64,000 bases of DNA, taken from Pseudoalteromonas rubra. Lineage in GTDB: Bacteria > Pseudomonadota > Gammaproteobacteria > Enterobacterales > Alteromonadaceae. Positions 27,488-36,174 of the stretch are shown piece by piece. The position numbers were made by a program, and so were the translations under genes. Where the stretch lies: NCBI RefSeq assembly GCF_000967655.1, contig NZ_JXYA01000038.1, positions 1-64,000 on the forward strand, read 5' to 3'. The number at the start of each line of letters is the position of its first letter. The first letter of the stretch is position 1. Below the pieces are notes generated by a model. That model saw nothing but the letters and a program-made list of their open reading frames with translations, did no database searches and had not been told where the DNA came from.

Positions 27488-28801
27488 GTGAAAACCATAC
27501 TTGCATTGACGATTGCATCTCAGTTTGCCGCCGCGGCAGCGGTTGCCAGTACATCCAGTTTATTTAATGAGCTGGAAGCGGCAATGCAAACCTATGACAA
27601 CAGCGCCCAGGAACAAACGGAATTTGAGCGCTATAAGGCGCAGCATTTACAAGAATTTAATGACTATGTTGAGACGCATTTTGCTGAATTTGATGCGTTT
27701 CGTGACCAACTGATCCAACAGTGGGGAGAAGCGAAGGTTTCTGACCAAAGCCAGTTTGTCAGCTATTCCGAGGATAACCGGGAGCGCCTGGAAGTCGATT
27801 TTGAAAACAATGAAATTGTGCTCAGTGTGCGGCATCATGCCGGTTCTCATGTCTCGGATGAGCAGGTTTCACAGGCGATTGAGAGATTTAAACAATCTGA
27901 AGATGAGCTGTTTCGTTCATTTCTCAGTGGCGGTGCTCTGGACGATGGCGTGAGTGAGCGCAAACAAGTTGCGATAGATAATGGACTTCGTGTGAAGTCC
28001 ATTATAGCGGCAAAAGCCCAGATCAAGCAGCAAACCCAGGAGCAGAAGAAGCTCGCAGAACAGCAAGCCGATGAAGCACTGGCGCTGGAGTCTGATCCGC
28101 AAGTAGTTGAAGCCGCGAGCAAGCAGCTTACAACCAAAAAGGCGGAGCTGGATCAATTGGCTACCAAGCGCATTAAAAATCTGACCAAGTCTGTTAAACA
28201 AATCTCAAAGACTGAGCCTCAGCAGGTCACCCAGGTCCGGATTAAAATGCCGAAAAATGGCCTGGCACATAAACGTGCAGCCCAGTACCAAGGCCAGATA
28301 GCAAAGCAAAGTGAGCGTTTTGAAATAGAACCCAGCCTGGTACTGGCGGTTATGCATACAGAAAGCCACTTTAATCCGTTAGCAAAATCACATATTCCGG
28401 CATTTGGTTTAATGCAAATCGTGCCTACCAGCGCGGGGGTTGATGTTAATCGCTTCCTGCACAAGCTGGATGAGCCAATGAGTCCGCCGTATTTGTATGT
28501 TGTTGATAATAACATCGAGGCCGGTACTGCCTACCTACATTTGCTCAATGATCGTTATCTGAGTGCGATTAAGGATCCCTTGAGCCGTAAGTACTGCATG
28601 ATTGCAGCGTATAACACGGGCGCGGGTAATGTCGCGAGTGTGTTTAATGCTGACGGTTCGCGCAATATCAAACGTGCAGCGAGAGTGATTAACTCACTGT
28701 CTCCTGAGCGTGTGCTAGAGGCGTTGCAGCAAGGTTTGCCTTACAACGAAACGCGCCGCTATCTGAAAAAAGTACTGGCGACTGAAAAACTCTATATTTA
28801 A
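27488..28801 (+). CDS. MltC-like lytic transglycosylase
   Basis: 437 residues, GTG start with AGGAG at 27477-27481. A Sec signal peptide (cleavage about residue 20, AxA type, no lipobox) is followed by a DUF3393-type N-terminal domain (SSLFNELEAAMQTYDN), a long charged coiled coil (about 175-245), and a C-terminal SLT domain: catalytic Glu292 in VMHTESHFNP, then AFGLMQIVPTSAG and AAYNTGAGNV. Cleaves peptidoglycan glycan strands to 1,6-anhydro-muropeptides. It differs from E. coli MltC in lacking a lipid anchor and in the coiled-coil insertion. Confidence 0.87.
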   Translation: MKTILALTIASQFAAAAAVASTSSLFNELEAAMQTYDNSAQEQTEFERYKAQHLQEFNDYVETHFAEFDAFRDQLIQQWGEAKVSDQSQFVSYSEDNRERLEVDFENNEIVLSVRHHAGSHVSDEQVSQAIERFKQSEDELFRSFLSGGALDDGVSERKQVAIDNGLRVKSIIAAKAQIKQQTQEQKKLAEQQADEALALESDPQVVEAASKQLTTKKAELDQLATKRIKNLTKSVKQISKTEPQQVTQVRIKMPKNGLAHKRAAQYQGQIAKQSERFEIEPSLVLAVMHTESHFNPLAKSHIPAFGLMQIVPTSAGVDVNRFLHKLDEPMSPPYLYVVDNNIEAGTAYLHLLNDRYLSAIKDPLSRKYCMIAAYNTGAGNVASVFNADGSRNIKRAARVINSLSPERVLEALQQGLPYNETRRYLKKVLATEKLYI

Positions 28802-28807
28802 TTCCTC

Positions 28808-28844
28808 ACGGGAATAACAGTTCGAACAGAGCTGGTATTCCCGT
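28808..28844 (+). terminator. Possible terminator after the transglycosylase gene
   Basis: ACGGGAATA (28808-28816) pairs with TATTCCCGT (28836-28844) with a 19-base loop, followed by a T-rich but interrupted tract. Seven bases after the stop codon. Confidence 0.5.
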
Positions 28845-29205
28845 TTCATTGTGCTTTTCTTTTATCAAATGACCAGCCTGATGCAATTCTTTGCGCCCTA
28901 GCTGATCGCTGTCACCTGATACTCATCACCATTTACCTGAAAGCCATGTCTAAGAAGAAAACCTCTGATATTTATTGGGCATAGGTCTAGTTAAGAGGTG
29001 CAAAACAGCAAAGTTTAACTGTTTAACGACGAGATATTCTTGCCTTGCTGACTGTTTAAACAAGCGGGTGGCCCCCATCATCTTGAACCTTTCGCATGGC
29101 AGCTGAAGCTATTGAAGCGAGTGGGTGGTTATACGTTGCTTTCTCTGAGCTTGATTGAGTAAGCGTTATGAACTTTCAGCGTTCACGGGGACTTTAGGGA
29201 GGATC
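28845..29205. other. Intergenic stretch between two convergent genes
   Basis: About 360 bases between the transglycosylase terminator and the rne terminator. Only ORFs of about 20 codons or fewer are present and none looks like a gene; nothing recognisable was seen. Confidence 0.5.
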
Positions 29206-29234
29206 AAAAAGGGCCGCTTAGGCGGCCCCTTTTA
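29206..29234 (-). terminator. Rho-independent terminator of rne
   Basis: On the minus strand GGGCCGC and GCGGCCC (29222-29228 and 29211-29217) form a stem with a four-base loop, followed by TTTTTG. It lies 16 bases after the rne stop. Confidence 0.85.
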
Positions 29235-29249
29235 GTGGTTATGCAAAGC

Positions 29250-32200
29250 TTATTCGTAGCTTGCTGGCGATGCCATTGCTGAGCTGGCTCGTGCTGTTGG
29301 CGACTTAGAGCCAGAACCCTGGCCACTGTCACTGACCTTTTCACGCATTGAGTCTGGCATTGCCGAGACAGTAATAGCAACCTCTGCACTGTCATCAGCT
29401 GCTGCTTTTGTCATTGGCGCTTCGGCGACGTATTGGTAACGTGCCCGGCCCGATACAACTTGCGCTGCAGGAGTTGCAGTTACAGGAGTTTCCTGCGTTT
29501 CAACAACAGGAGCTACTTCAGCTTGCTCTGTTACTGGGGCTTCAGCAGCAGGTGCTTCTACTTGCTCTGTAGCTGGCGCTTCAGCAGCTGGAGCTTCCAC
29601 TTGCTTTGGAGCAGGCGCTTCAGCAGTAGCTGCTTCCACTTGCTCTGTAGCAGGTGCTTCAGCAGCAGCTGCTTCCACTTGCTCTGTAGCAGGCGCTTCA
29701 TCAGCAGTTGCTGCCACTTGCTCTGTAGTTGGTGCTTCAGCAGCAGGTGCTTCCACTTGCTCTGTAGCAGGTGCTTCAGCAGCAGGTGTTTCCACTTGCT
29801 CAGTAGCAGGCGCTTCAGCAGTAGGTGCTTCCACTTGCTCTGTAGCAGGCGCTTCATCAGCAGTTGCTGCCACTTGCTCTGTAGCTGGTGCTTCAGCAGC
29901 AGGTGCTTCCACTTGCTCTGTAGCAGGTGCTTCAGCAGCAGGTGTTTCCACTTGCTCAGTAGCAGGCGCTTCAGCAGTAGGTGCTTCCACTTGCTCCGCT
30001 ACTGGCGCGTCTACAACAGGCGCTTCAGTTTCACTCGCCACTTGCTGTGGCTCTGCGTCTGATGTTTTTGCAGTAGCGTTTAGCTCAGCTTCAAACTCGG
30101 CGGCAGCCTGATCAGCAACAGGTACAAATGCCGGTGTTGCGTCTTTATTGTCGTTGCGTTTACGCTTTTGACCTGCCGCTCTCAGGTGACGCGGCGAACG
30201 ACGAGAGCGAGTACGAGGTTGCTCTCGTTGCTCTTTGTCTTCTTCGCTTGTCTCTTCACCCTGCGCATTGTTCTGACTCAATGCTTGAGTCTGTGTTACC
30301 ACTTCATCAGCTGGTGCATCTACTGTTTGCACTTGCTCTGCAGCTTCTTGCGGGGCTGCGGCTTTGACTGTAGCGTCATTGCTTTGCTCGGTAACTGGCT
30401 GTTGTGCTGGCTCAGGCTGCTGCTCTGGAGTCTGTGCACGCTCTGGTTGCGTGTTAGCGCTCTCGTCATTAGCTTGAGTGGCTTTTACTTCACCCTCAAT
30501 ACGTACTTTCTTTTTCAGGTTGCGGCGCTGGCGACGTGGCTTATTCGCTTTCTCCTGAGTTGCGTTTTCAGTATTGTCTTGCTTTTGTTCAGTAACTGGC
30601 TCAGCACTTTGCTTTGCTTTATCTGAATCGTTGCGACGACGCTGGTTCTGACGACGGCGCTTGTTACGGCCTTCGCTGCGTTCCTGGTTGTCGTTACGTT
30701 CATCTTTGCGTGTCTTGCTGTCGTTATTGTCTAACTCAGTTTTACGGCTGTCGTTACGCTCATCGCTGCGGTTTTCGTTACGACCATCGTTACGACCATC
30801 GTTACGACCATCGTTACGACGGTCATTACGGTTACGGTTTTTGCGACGTTGCTGGTTACGGCGACGATTGTCCTGGCGCTGTCGAGGTTGCTGCTTAGGC
30901 TGCTCTTCCTCTTTTTGCTCTTCCTCACCACCAAACAGGCCTTTCAGCCAAGTTCCGATGCGGCTTAGCAGGCCCGCTTCCTCTTGTGCTTTGTTTTGAG
31001 TCTCTGGCTGCTTGGTTGTTTGTGCAGCTTGTGGCGCTGCTGCAGGGGCTGGCGCTGGGGCAGTTGGCATTGCAACGCCTTTAAGAACCGGCTCTTCTTT
31101 TACCACTGGCGCAGCGATAGGTGCGGCTATCTCTTCAACTTCAGGGGTAGCAACCTGTTCGTAGCTCACACTCTCTGGCACATCATCTTTGCGCAGACGG
31201 ACCACGTCATAATGTGGTGTTTCCATGTGCTGGTTAGGAATGATCACAACGTCACAGTTGTGGCGCTTTTCAATGCGCTGAACCGCACGGCGCTTTTCGT
31301 TAAGCAGGTAAGAGCCCACTTTTACAGGTACCTGTGCGTTAACCTGAGCCGTGTTTTCTTTAATCGCTTCTTCTTCGATTAGACGCAGGATAGACAAAGC
31401 AATTGATTCGTTTGAACGGATCGTGCCCTGGCCGTCACAACGAGGACAAGAATGCTGGCTGGCTTCACCCAGTGAAGGACGCAAGCGCTGGCGTGACATT
31501 TCTAGCAGGCCGAAGCGTGAAATTTTACCAATTTGTACGCGGGCGCGGTCGGCACGTACTGCATCTTTCAGACGGTTTTCTACTTCACGCTGGTGACGTG
31601 GTGGCGTCATATCAATGAAGTCGATCACTATCAGACCACCCAGGTCACGCAAACGTAGTTGACGAGCAATTTCGTCTGCCGCTTCGAGGTTGGTGTTTAG
31701 TGCCGTTTCTTCAATATCACCCCCTTTGGTTGCCTTAGAGGAGTTGATATCGATAGAGGTCAGTGCTTCAGTTGGATCAATGACGATTGAGCCGCCAGAA
31801 GGCAAACGCACTTCACGCTGGAAAGCTGACTCTATCTGGCTTTCGATTTGGTAGTGCGTGAACAGCGGAACGTCGTTCTGGTATAACTTAACGCGGTTAA
31901 TAAAGTCTGGGCGGAAGCGCTCAATATGGGCTTTCGCTTCTTCGAATACACGGGCTTTATCAATCAGGATCTCACCGATATCGCGGCGCAAATAGTCGCG
32001 GATAGCACGGAAGATAACGTTACTTTCCTGGTGGATTAAGAAAGGTGCTTTGCCGCTGTCCGCAGCATTTTGGATAGCTTCCCAGTGTACCAGCAAGGCT
32101 TTCAGGTCATACTCTAATTCTTCAAAAGACTTACCCACACCCGCTGTACGTACGATCAGACCCATGCCTTTAGGTAGATTCAGGCGGCTCAAGGCTTCTT

Positions 32201-32654
32201 TTAGCTCGATACGCTCATCACCTTCGATACGACGAGAAATACCGCCTGCCCGAGGGTTATTTGGCATCAGTACCAGGTAGCTACCGGCAACACTGATAAA
32301 AGTGGTCAGTGCCGCACCTTTTTGGCCTCGTTCCTCTTTATCAACCTGAACAATGACTTCCTGACCTTCTTTGATCACATCTTTGATGTTTGGACGACCG
32401 TTGAAGGTATAACCTGATGGGAAGTATGTTTTGGCTATTTCTTTGAGAGGGAGGAAACCGTGGCGCTCAGCACCATAATCAACAAAAGCGGCTTCTAGGG
32501 AAGGTTCTATACGAGTGATTTTACCTTTGTAAATATTAGCTTTTTTCTGTTCATGACCAGGGCTTTCGATATCAAGATCGTACAGACGCTGGCCGTCAAC
32601 CAGTGCAACGCGCATTTCTTCTTGCTGCGTCGCATTGATCAGCATACGTTTCAT
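29250..32654 (-). CDS. rne: Ribonuclease E
   Basis: Essential endoribonuclease that starts mRNA decay and matures rRNA and tRNA; scaffold of the degradosome. 1134 residues. The catalytic half (to about residue 520) has the S1 domain (ANIYKGKITRIEPSLEAAFVDYG), the Mg site stretch TSIDINSSKATKG and LIVIDFIDM, and the zinc-link CPRCDGQG. LLSRIGTWLKGLFGGEE (about 565-580) matches the amphipathic membrane-targeting segment. An Arg/Asn-rich RNA-binding region follows, then a tail of about 12 Ala/Glu/Pro/Thr/Gln 13-residue repeats with no E. coli equivalent. Divergent from rluC, as in E. coli. Confidence 0.97.
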   Translation of the reverse strand: MKRMLINATQQEEMRVALVDGQRLYDLDIESPGHEQKKANIYKGKITRIEPSLEAAFVDYGAERHGFLPLKEIAKTYFPSGYTFNGRPNIKDVIKEGQEVIVQVDKEERGQKGAALTTFISVAGSYLVLMPNNPRAGGISRRIEGDERIELKEALSRLNLPKGMGLIVRTAGVGKSFEELEYDLKALLVHWEAIQNAADSGKAPFLIHQESNVIFRAIRDYLRRDIGEILIDKARVFEEAKAHIERFRPDFINRVKLYQNDVPLFTHYQIESQIESAFQREVRLPSGGSIVIDPTEALTSIDINSSKATKGGDIEETALNTNLEAADEIARQLRLRDLGGLIVIDFIDMTPPRHQREVENRLKDAVRADRARVQIGKISRFGLLEMSRQRLRPSLGEASQHSCPRCDGQGTIRSNESIALSILRLIEEEAIKENTAQVNAQVPVKVGSYLLNEKRRAVQRIEKRHNCDVVIIPNQHMETPHYDVVRLRKDDVPESVSYEQVATPEVEEIAAPIAAPVVKEEPVLKGVAMPTAPAPAPAAAPQAAQTTKQPETQNKAQEEAGLLSRIGTWLKGLFGGEEEQKEEEQPKQQPRQRQDNRRRNQQRRKNRNRNDRRNDGRNDGRNDGRNENRSDERNDSRKTELDNNDSKTRKDERNDNQERSEGRNKRRRQNQRRRNDSDKAKQSAEPVTEQKQDNTENATQEKANKPRRQRRNLKKKVRIEGEVKATQANDESANTQPERAQTPEQQPEPAQQPVTEQSNDATVKAAAPQEAAEQVQTVDAPADEVVTQTQALSQNNAQGEETSEEDKEQREQPRTRSRRSPRHLRAAGQKRKRNDNKDATPAFVPVADQAAAEFEAELNATAKTSDAEPQQVASETEAPVVDAPVAEQVEAPTAEAPATEQVETPAAEAPATEQVEAPAAEAPATEQVAATADEAPATEQVEAPTAEAPATEQVETPAAEAPATEQVEAPAAEAPTTEQVAATADEAPATEQVEAAAAEAPATEQVEAATAEAPAPKQVEAPAAEAPATEQVEAPAAEAPVTEQAEVAPVVETQETPVTATPAAQVVSGRARYQYVAEAPMTKAAADDSAEVAITVSAMPDSMREKVSDSGQGSGSKSPTARASSAMASPASYE
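29520..30007 (-). repeat. 39-bp tandem repeats in the rne tail
   Basis: About 12 in-frame 39-base units encode variants of the 13-residue motif EAPATEQVEAPAA. A higher-order duplication of four units (156 bases) is present: 29695-29850 and 29851-30006 are identical over the first 144 bases except one T/C. In-frame units keep the reading frame open, which is typical of repeats that can change copy number by slippage or recombination. Confidence 0.9.
30776..30820 (-). repeat. 12-bp tandem repeats in the rne RNA-binding region
   Basis: Three and a half copies of a 12-base unit encoding Asn-Asp-Gly-Arg (NDGR), inside the Arg/Asn-rich region of RNase E. Confidence 0.85.
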
Positions 32655-33166
32655 ATTTTTACTCTACTTAATTTTTTTACACTTTGCCTGTGCACGCTAG
32701 TTCAGGTGTTTAGTGTTCCTATTTTTATAATGCAGTCTCACGACTGGGAGACGGGAACAATCATTTACTTCCGCATGTAACGCTTACGCCACACTGCTTT
32801 TTTAAGTGGCGGGTTACTGAGTGTTTCACTCAACTTGCGGATGTCGCACGGGCCTAAACGTATCCCGACTAAACTACACAAGACATTAATAATTATTGCT
32901 TTTAATTTCGGTTATTTAGCTGTGTTTAATCAGTACAATGAACTATTACACGCTTCATTTAAGATTAAACGCACGTATTTGTCACTGGGCCGGGTCGATA
33001 AAGCTGTGGAAATCTCAGCTCTAATCTGTATGATCCTCCACCCAAGATGTGCATCACAGCGGCATCAATGCGATAAAAAGCACGCTCGCAAAGATAGGCG
33101 GGCCGATTATCCCACTAATACCTCCGTGATAGCAACTAAATTATTACTCAATTCAGTGATTAGGCA
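32655..33166. promoter_or_regulatory. Divergent rne/rluC intergenic region with rne leader hairpins
   Basis: 512 bases between the starts of rne (minus) and rluC (plus). In the rne direction there are two hairpins: TGAGTG/CACTCA with a three-base loop (32818-32832) and GCCAC/GTGGC enclosing a loop with a run of A (32788-32810). In E. coli the long rne 5' UTR folds into hairpins through which RNase E cuts its own mRNA; position and structure suggest an equivalent here, but I cannot align it. A 117-codon ORF across the rluC half is considered spurious. Confidence 0.4.
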
Positions 33167-34129
33167 ATGTCAGAAAAAACCGGCTTAAAGGTAAGTTTTG
33201 TAACCATAACAGAAGACCAACTCGGTCAGCGCATAGATAACTTTTTGCTTACCCACCTCAAGGGGGTGCCAAAGAGTGCAATCTACAAAATTCTTCGCAA
33301 AGGGGAGGTCAGGGTTAACAAAAAGCGGGTCAAGCCGGTGTATAAGCTGCAACTGAACGACGAAGTGCGTATTCCACCGGTTAAAGTGGCAGAGAAGTCA
33401 GAGTTTGTACCAAAGAACCTGGACAAAGTAGCCGGGCTGGAAGATGCGATTCTGTATGAAGATAAGTATCTGATTGTCATGAATAAGCCATCCGGCATGG
33501 CGGTGCACGGCGGCAGCGGTCTGAGCTATGGACTGATTGAAGCAATTCGTGCTTTGCGCCCGGAAGAAAGAAATTTGGAGTTAGTACACCGTCTCGATCG
33601 TGATACCTCCGGCTGTTTACTGATCTCAAAACGTCGCGCCATTCTCAAAGGGTTGCACGAACAGCTCAGAGAAAAAACCATGGAAAAGAATTACTGGGCT
33701 CTGGTGTGTGGTGAGTGGTCTGCAAAGCATAAAAATGTCACTGAGCCGCTGCGCAAAAACACCCTGCAATCCGGCGAGCGGGTGGTGCGAGTTGATCACG
33801 AAGAAGGCAAAGCGTCGCATACGCGCTTTCGGGTACTGGAACGCTTCAACGGTGCGACTTTGGTTCAGGCATCGCCTGTCACGGGACGCACCCACCAGAT
33901 CCGTGTGCATACTCAGTGCAAAGGTCACCCAATAGCGTGTGATGATAAGTATGGCGATCAGGTGTTCGACAGCCAAATGCGCCAGCTCGGCCTGGGTCGC
34001 TTGTTCTTGCATGCCCGTGAGCTCAGATTTATCCATCCTAAGCATGAGACTACGCTTCATGTTGAAGCACCGCTGGACAAAGCGCTGGAGCACTGCCTTG
34101 CAACATTAAGAGGTACCCATGGCATATAA
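33167..34129 (+). CDS. rluC: 23S rRNA pseudouridine synthase RluC
   Basis: Makes pseudouridine at 23S positions 955, 2504 and 2580 in E. coli numbering. 320 residues. An S4 RNA-binding domain (about 18-80, QRIDNFLLTHLKGVPKSAIYKILRKGEVRVN) precedes the catalytic domain with HRLDRDTSG (catalytic Asp144, the E. coli position). Its end overlaps the HAD gene by 11 bases. Confidence 0.95.
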   Translation: MSEKTGLKVSFVTITEDQLGQRIDNFLLTHLKGVPKSAIYKILRKGEVRVNKKRVKPVYKLQLNDEVRIPPVKVAEKSEFVPKNLDKVAGLEDAILYEDKYLIVMNKPSGMAVHGGSGLSYGLIEAIRALRPEERNLELVHRLDRDTSGCLLISKRRAILKGLHEQLREKTMEKNYWALVCGEWSAKHKNVTEPLRKNTLQSGERVVRVDHEEGKASHTRFRVLERFNGATLVQASPVTGRTHQIRVHTQCKGHPIACDDKYGDQVFDSQMRQLGLGRLFLHARELRFIHPKHETTLHVEAPLDKALEHCLATLRGTHGI

Positions 34130-34787
34130 ACTGGTTATTTTCGATTGGGATGGTACGGTCATGGACACTGTGCCTAAAATTGTTAATACCCTTCATAAGG
34201 TAACGGCATGTCATGGGCTTGAGCCCATTTCAAATGAGGCAGCCAAGTCAATCATAGGTTTGTCACTAGAGAAGGCCATGGCAACTTTGTTCCCAGAGCA
34301 ACAAGATAAGGCGGCTGATTTAGCATTGACGTATAAACGTCTATATAAAGAAGACACAACGCCCATCATCGTGTTTGAGGGAGTTGCAGCACTACTGGCA
34401 GAATTGAAGGCTCAAGGGACCTTACTTGCTGTTGCGACTGGCAAAAGTCGTGCAGGCCTGGATAATTTGTTGGCGCACAGTGGTTTGAGTGACTACTTTA
34501 GTGTTACTAAGACAGCGGATGACGCAAAGTCAAAACCCGATCCGGATATGCTGCTGCAGATCTTGCATGAGCTGGATGTGTCCCCTGAAGAGGCTATTAT
34601 GGTAGGCGATACCGGGATTGATATGGCGCTGGCAAGCAATGCCAAAGTACCGGCTGTCGCTGTCACCCTTGGTGCTGCCAGCGAAGCGCAGCTCAAGGCT
34701 TACGCGCCACTGGCATTGTGCCATAGTTATGCTCAGCTGAGTGACTTCCTACTGTCCGAGTACGTCGACGCCGAATTCGCCCAGTGA
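34119..34787 (+). CDS. HAD-family phosphatase
   Basis: 222 residues. Motif I DWDGTVMDT, motif II VATGKS, motif III Lys in SKPDPDML and motif IV GDTGIDM identify a Gph/YqaB-type haloacid-dehalogenase hydrolase acting on a small phosphorylated metabolite, substrate unknown. Translationally coupled to rluC by an 11-base overlap. Its 3' end overlaps convergent maf by 39 bases. Confidence 0.9.
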   Translation: MAYKLVIFDWDGTVMDTVPKIVNTLHKVTACHGLEPISNEAAKSIIGLSLEKAMATLFPEQQDKAADLALTYKRLYKEDTTPIIVFEGVAALLAELKAQGTLLAVATGKSRAGLDNLLAHSGLSDYFSVTKTADDAKSKPDPDMLLQILHELDVSPEEAIMVGDTGIDMALASNAKVPAVAVTLGAASEAQLKAYAPLALCHSYAQLSDFLLSEYVDAEFAQ

Positions 34788-35336
34788 TTTAGTCAGTTCA
34801 ATCAGAGGGAGCCCAATTAATGTATTGGGATCGTCTCCCTCAAGTTTATCGAACAGGCAAATACCCAGTCCTTCACTTTTAAAACTCCCCGCACAGTTAA
34901 GCGGCTGCTCCTTTGCGACATATTGCTCAATCTGGGCGTCTGTTAACTGACGAAAATGCACTTTAAACGGCACAACTTTAGTTACGGCTCGCTGCGTCTC
35001 GAGCTCATAGACGCATAGCCCGGTGAGAAAAGTGACCACCTGACCGCTGAATTGTTTGAGCTGCGCATGAGCGTTTTCCACCGTGTGAGGTTTACCGAGG
35101 ATCTGGCCGTCAAATAAAGCGACCTGATCTGAGCCAATGACCAATCCACTGCTATAATTCTGATGCGCGACACGCGCTTTGCTTTCACTTAATCTGGCAA
35201 CCAGCTCGGCAGGCGTCTCTTGAGGTAAAACTGATTCATCAATGTCGGGAGAAAAGCTGTCAAATGGCAGGCACAATTTTGCTAAAATTTGCTGTCTAAA
35301 TGGTGAGCTGGAGGCTAATATAAGTGGTGATTTCAT
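34749..35336 (-). CDS. Maf-like nucleotide pyrophosphatase YceF
   Basis: 195 residues. SPLILASSSPFRQQIL is the Maf N-terminal signature, ETPAELVARLSESKA and GSDQVALFDGQILGKP follow. The YceF type hydrolyses modified nucleotides such as 7-methyl-GTP. Start set to the ATG at 35336 by family alignment; the longer reading to 35381 is unlikely. It is convergent with the HAD gene and divergent from yceD. Confidence 0.92.
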   Translation of the reverse strand: MKSPLILASSSPFRQQILAKLCLPFDSFSPDIDESVLPQETPAELVARLSESKARVAHQNYSSGLVIGSDQVALFDGQILGKPHTVENAHAQLKQFSGQVVTFLTGLCVYELETQRAVTKVVPFKVHFRQLTDAQIEQYVAKEQPLNCAGSFKSEGLGICLFDKLEGDDPNTLIGLPLIELTKSLGEFGVDVLGQ

Positions 35337-35418
35337 AAGTACCGTCACTGCGTTGTAGTAAATTCTCCATAGGATAATCACAACGTGGTTAAAAACAATA
35401 TGAAAGTTTAATTTTGCT

Positions 35419-35447
35419 TTGACTAAAGCATTAACTATCTATATGAT
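35419..35447 (+). promoter_or_regulatory. Strong sigma-70-like promoter for yceD-rpmF
   Basis: TTGACT (35419-35424), 17-base spacer, TATGAT (35442-35447). Transcription would be expected to start at about 35453-35455, only a few bases before the yceD ATG at 35457, giving a leaderless or nearly leaderless mRNA. Confidence 0.7.
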
Positions 35448-35456
35448 GCAGCCCCT

Positions 35457-35981
35457 ATGCAAAAGGTGAAAATTCCCATCACCATTGATCCTTGCAAAGC
35501 GGCACAGCGCCGGGCCAGTTATGACGGTGTGATAGCGCTTGAAGAACTTTCTCGTTTGCAGCAAGTTGTGCAAGATCAAGTAGGTGAAATAGCGGTAACT
35601 ATTCGTTGCGAAACAGACCAGCAAGGTTTGGTTGTGGTACGTGGAAACGTGCAAGCCAAAGTCACCGTGCTGTGTCAGCGTTGTAACGATGAATTAGGGT
35701 TGGATTTGGAACAAGACTTTGCGTATTCGCCAGTCGGATTCGGTACAGAGTCGGAAGAACTCCCTGAGTGTTATGATGTTGTGGAGTTGGATGAAGAAGG
35801 TGAGATTAATCTGCGGCAAATTGTCGAAGATGAGTTGATACTGGCGATCCCAATCGTTCCTAAGCATACAGAAGCATCTTGTTCTTTTTCTGATAAGCCA
35901 GTTAGCTTTGGTGATATAGAAGAACAAGAGAGTAAACCAAATCCATTTGAAATTTTAAAACAACTTAAGAAAGATTCTTAG
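35457..35981 (+). CDS. yceD: 23S rRNA accumulation protein YceD (DUF177)
   Basis: 174 residues. MQKVKIPITIDPCKAAQ and LCQRCNDELG, with the PNPFEILKQLKK ending, align with E. coli YceD, which is needed for normal 23S rRNA levels. The CxxC pair (CQRC) and a later Cys are present. No Shine-Dalgarno precedes the ATG; the family alignment fixes this start. First gene of yceD-rpmF-plsX-fab. Confidence 0.92.
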   Translation: MQKVKIPITIDPCKAAQRRASYDGVIALEELSRLQQVVQDQVGEIAVTIRCETDQQGLVVVRGNVQAKVTVLCQRCNDELGLDLEQDFAYSPVGFGTESEELPECYDVVELDEEGEINLRQIVEDELILAIPIVPKHTEASCSFSDKPVSFGDIEEQESKPNPFEILKQLKKDS

Positions 35982-35992
35982 GAGATAGGCTA

Positions 35993-36163
35993 ATGGCGGT
36001 ACAAAAAAGTAAAGTGTCACGTTCACGTCGTGGCATGCGTCGTTCACACGATGCTATTAACGGTCCTACACTAACTGTAGATCAAGTTTCTGGTGAGACT
36101 CACCGTCGTCACCACGTAACTGCTGACGGTTACTACAAAGGCGAAAAAGTAATTTCTAAGTAA
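35993..36163 (+). CDS. rpmF: 50S ribosomal protein L32
   Basis: 56 residues: MAVQKSKVSRSRRGMRRSHD and a His/Arg-rich middle (ETHRRHHVT) with YYKGEKVI at the end, as in bacterial L32. GGAG lies at 35981-35984. The usual neighbour order yceD-rpmF-plsX is kept. Confidence 0.97.
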   Translation: MAVQKSKVSRSRRGMRRSHDAINGPTLTVDQVSGETHRRHHVTADGYYKGEKVISK

Positions 36164-36174
36164 GAGATTGCTTT

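Noticed and set aside
29520..30007. Regular 39-bp repeats resembling a CRISPR array
   Set aside because: There are no unique spacers; repeats are back to back and in frame with rne.
29433..30062. 209-codon plus-strand ORF rich in Cys, Phe, Leu and Ser over the rne tail, and other long antisense ORFs nearby
   Set aside because: It is the mirror image of the Ala/Glu/Pro repeats of rne; the repeat composition keeps the opposite frame open. No independent start signal or domain.
32835..33188. 117-codon ORF overlapping the rluC start
   Set aside because: It lies in the divergent regulatory region of rne and rluC, has no recognisable domain and overlaps the start of rluC.
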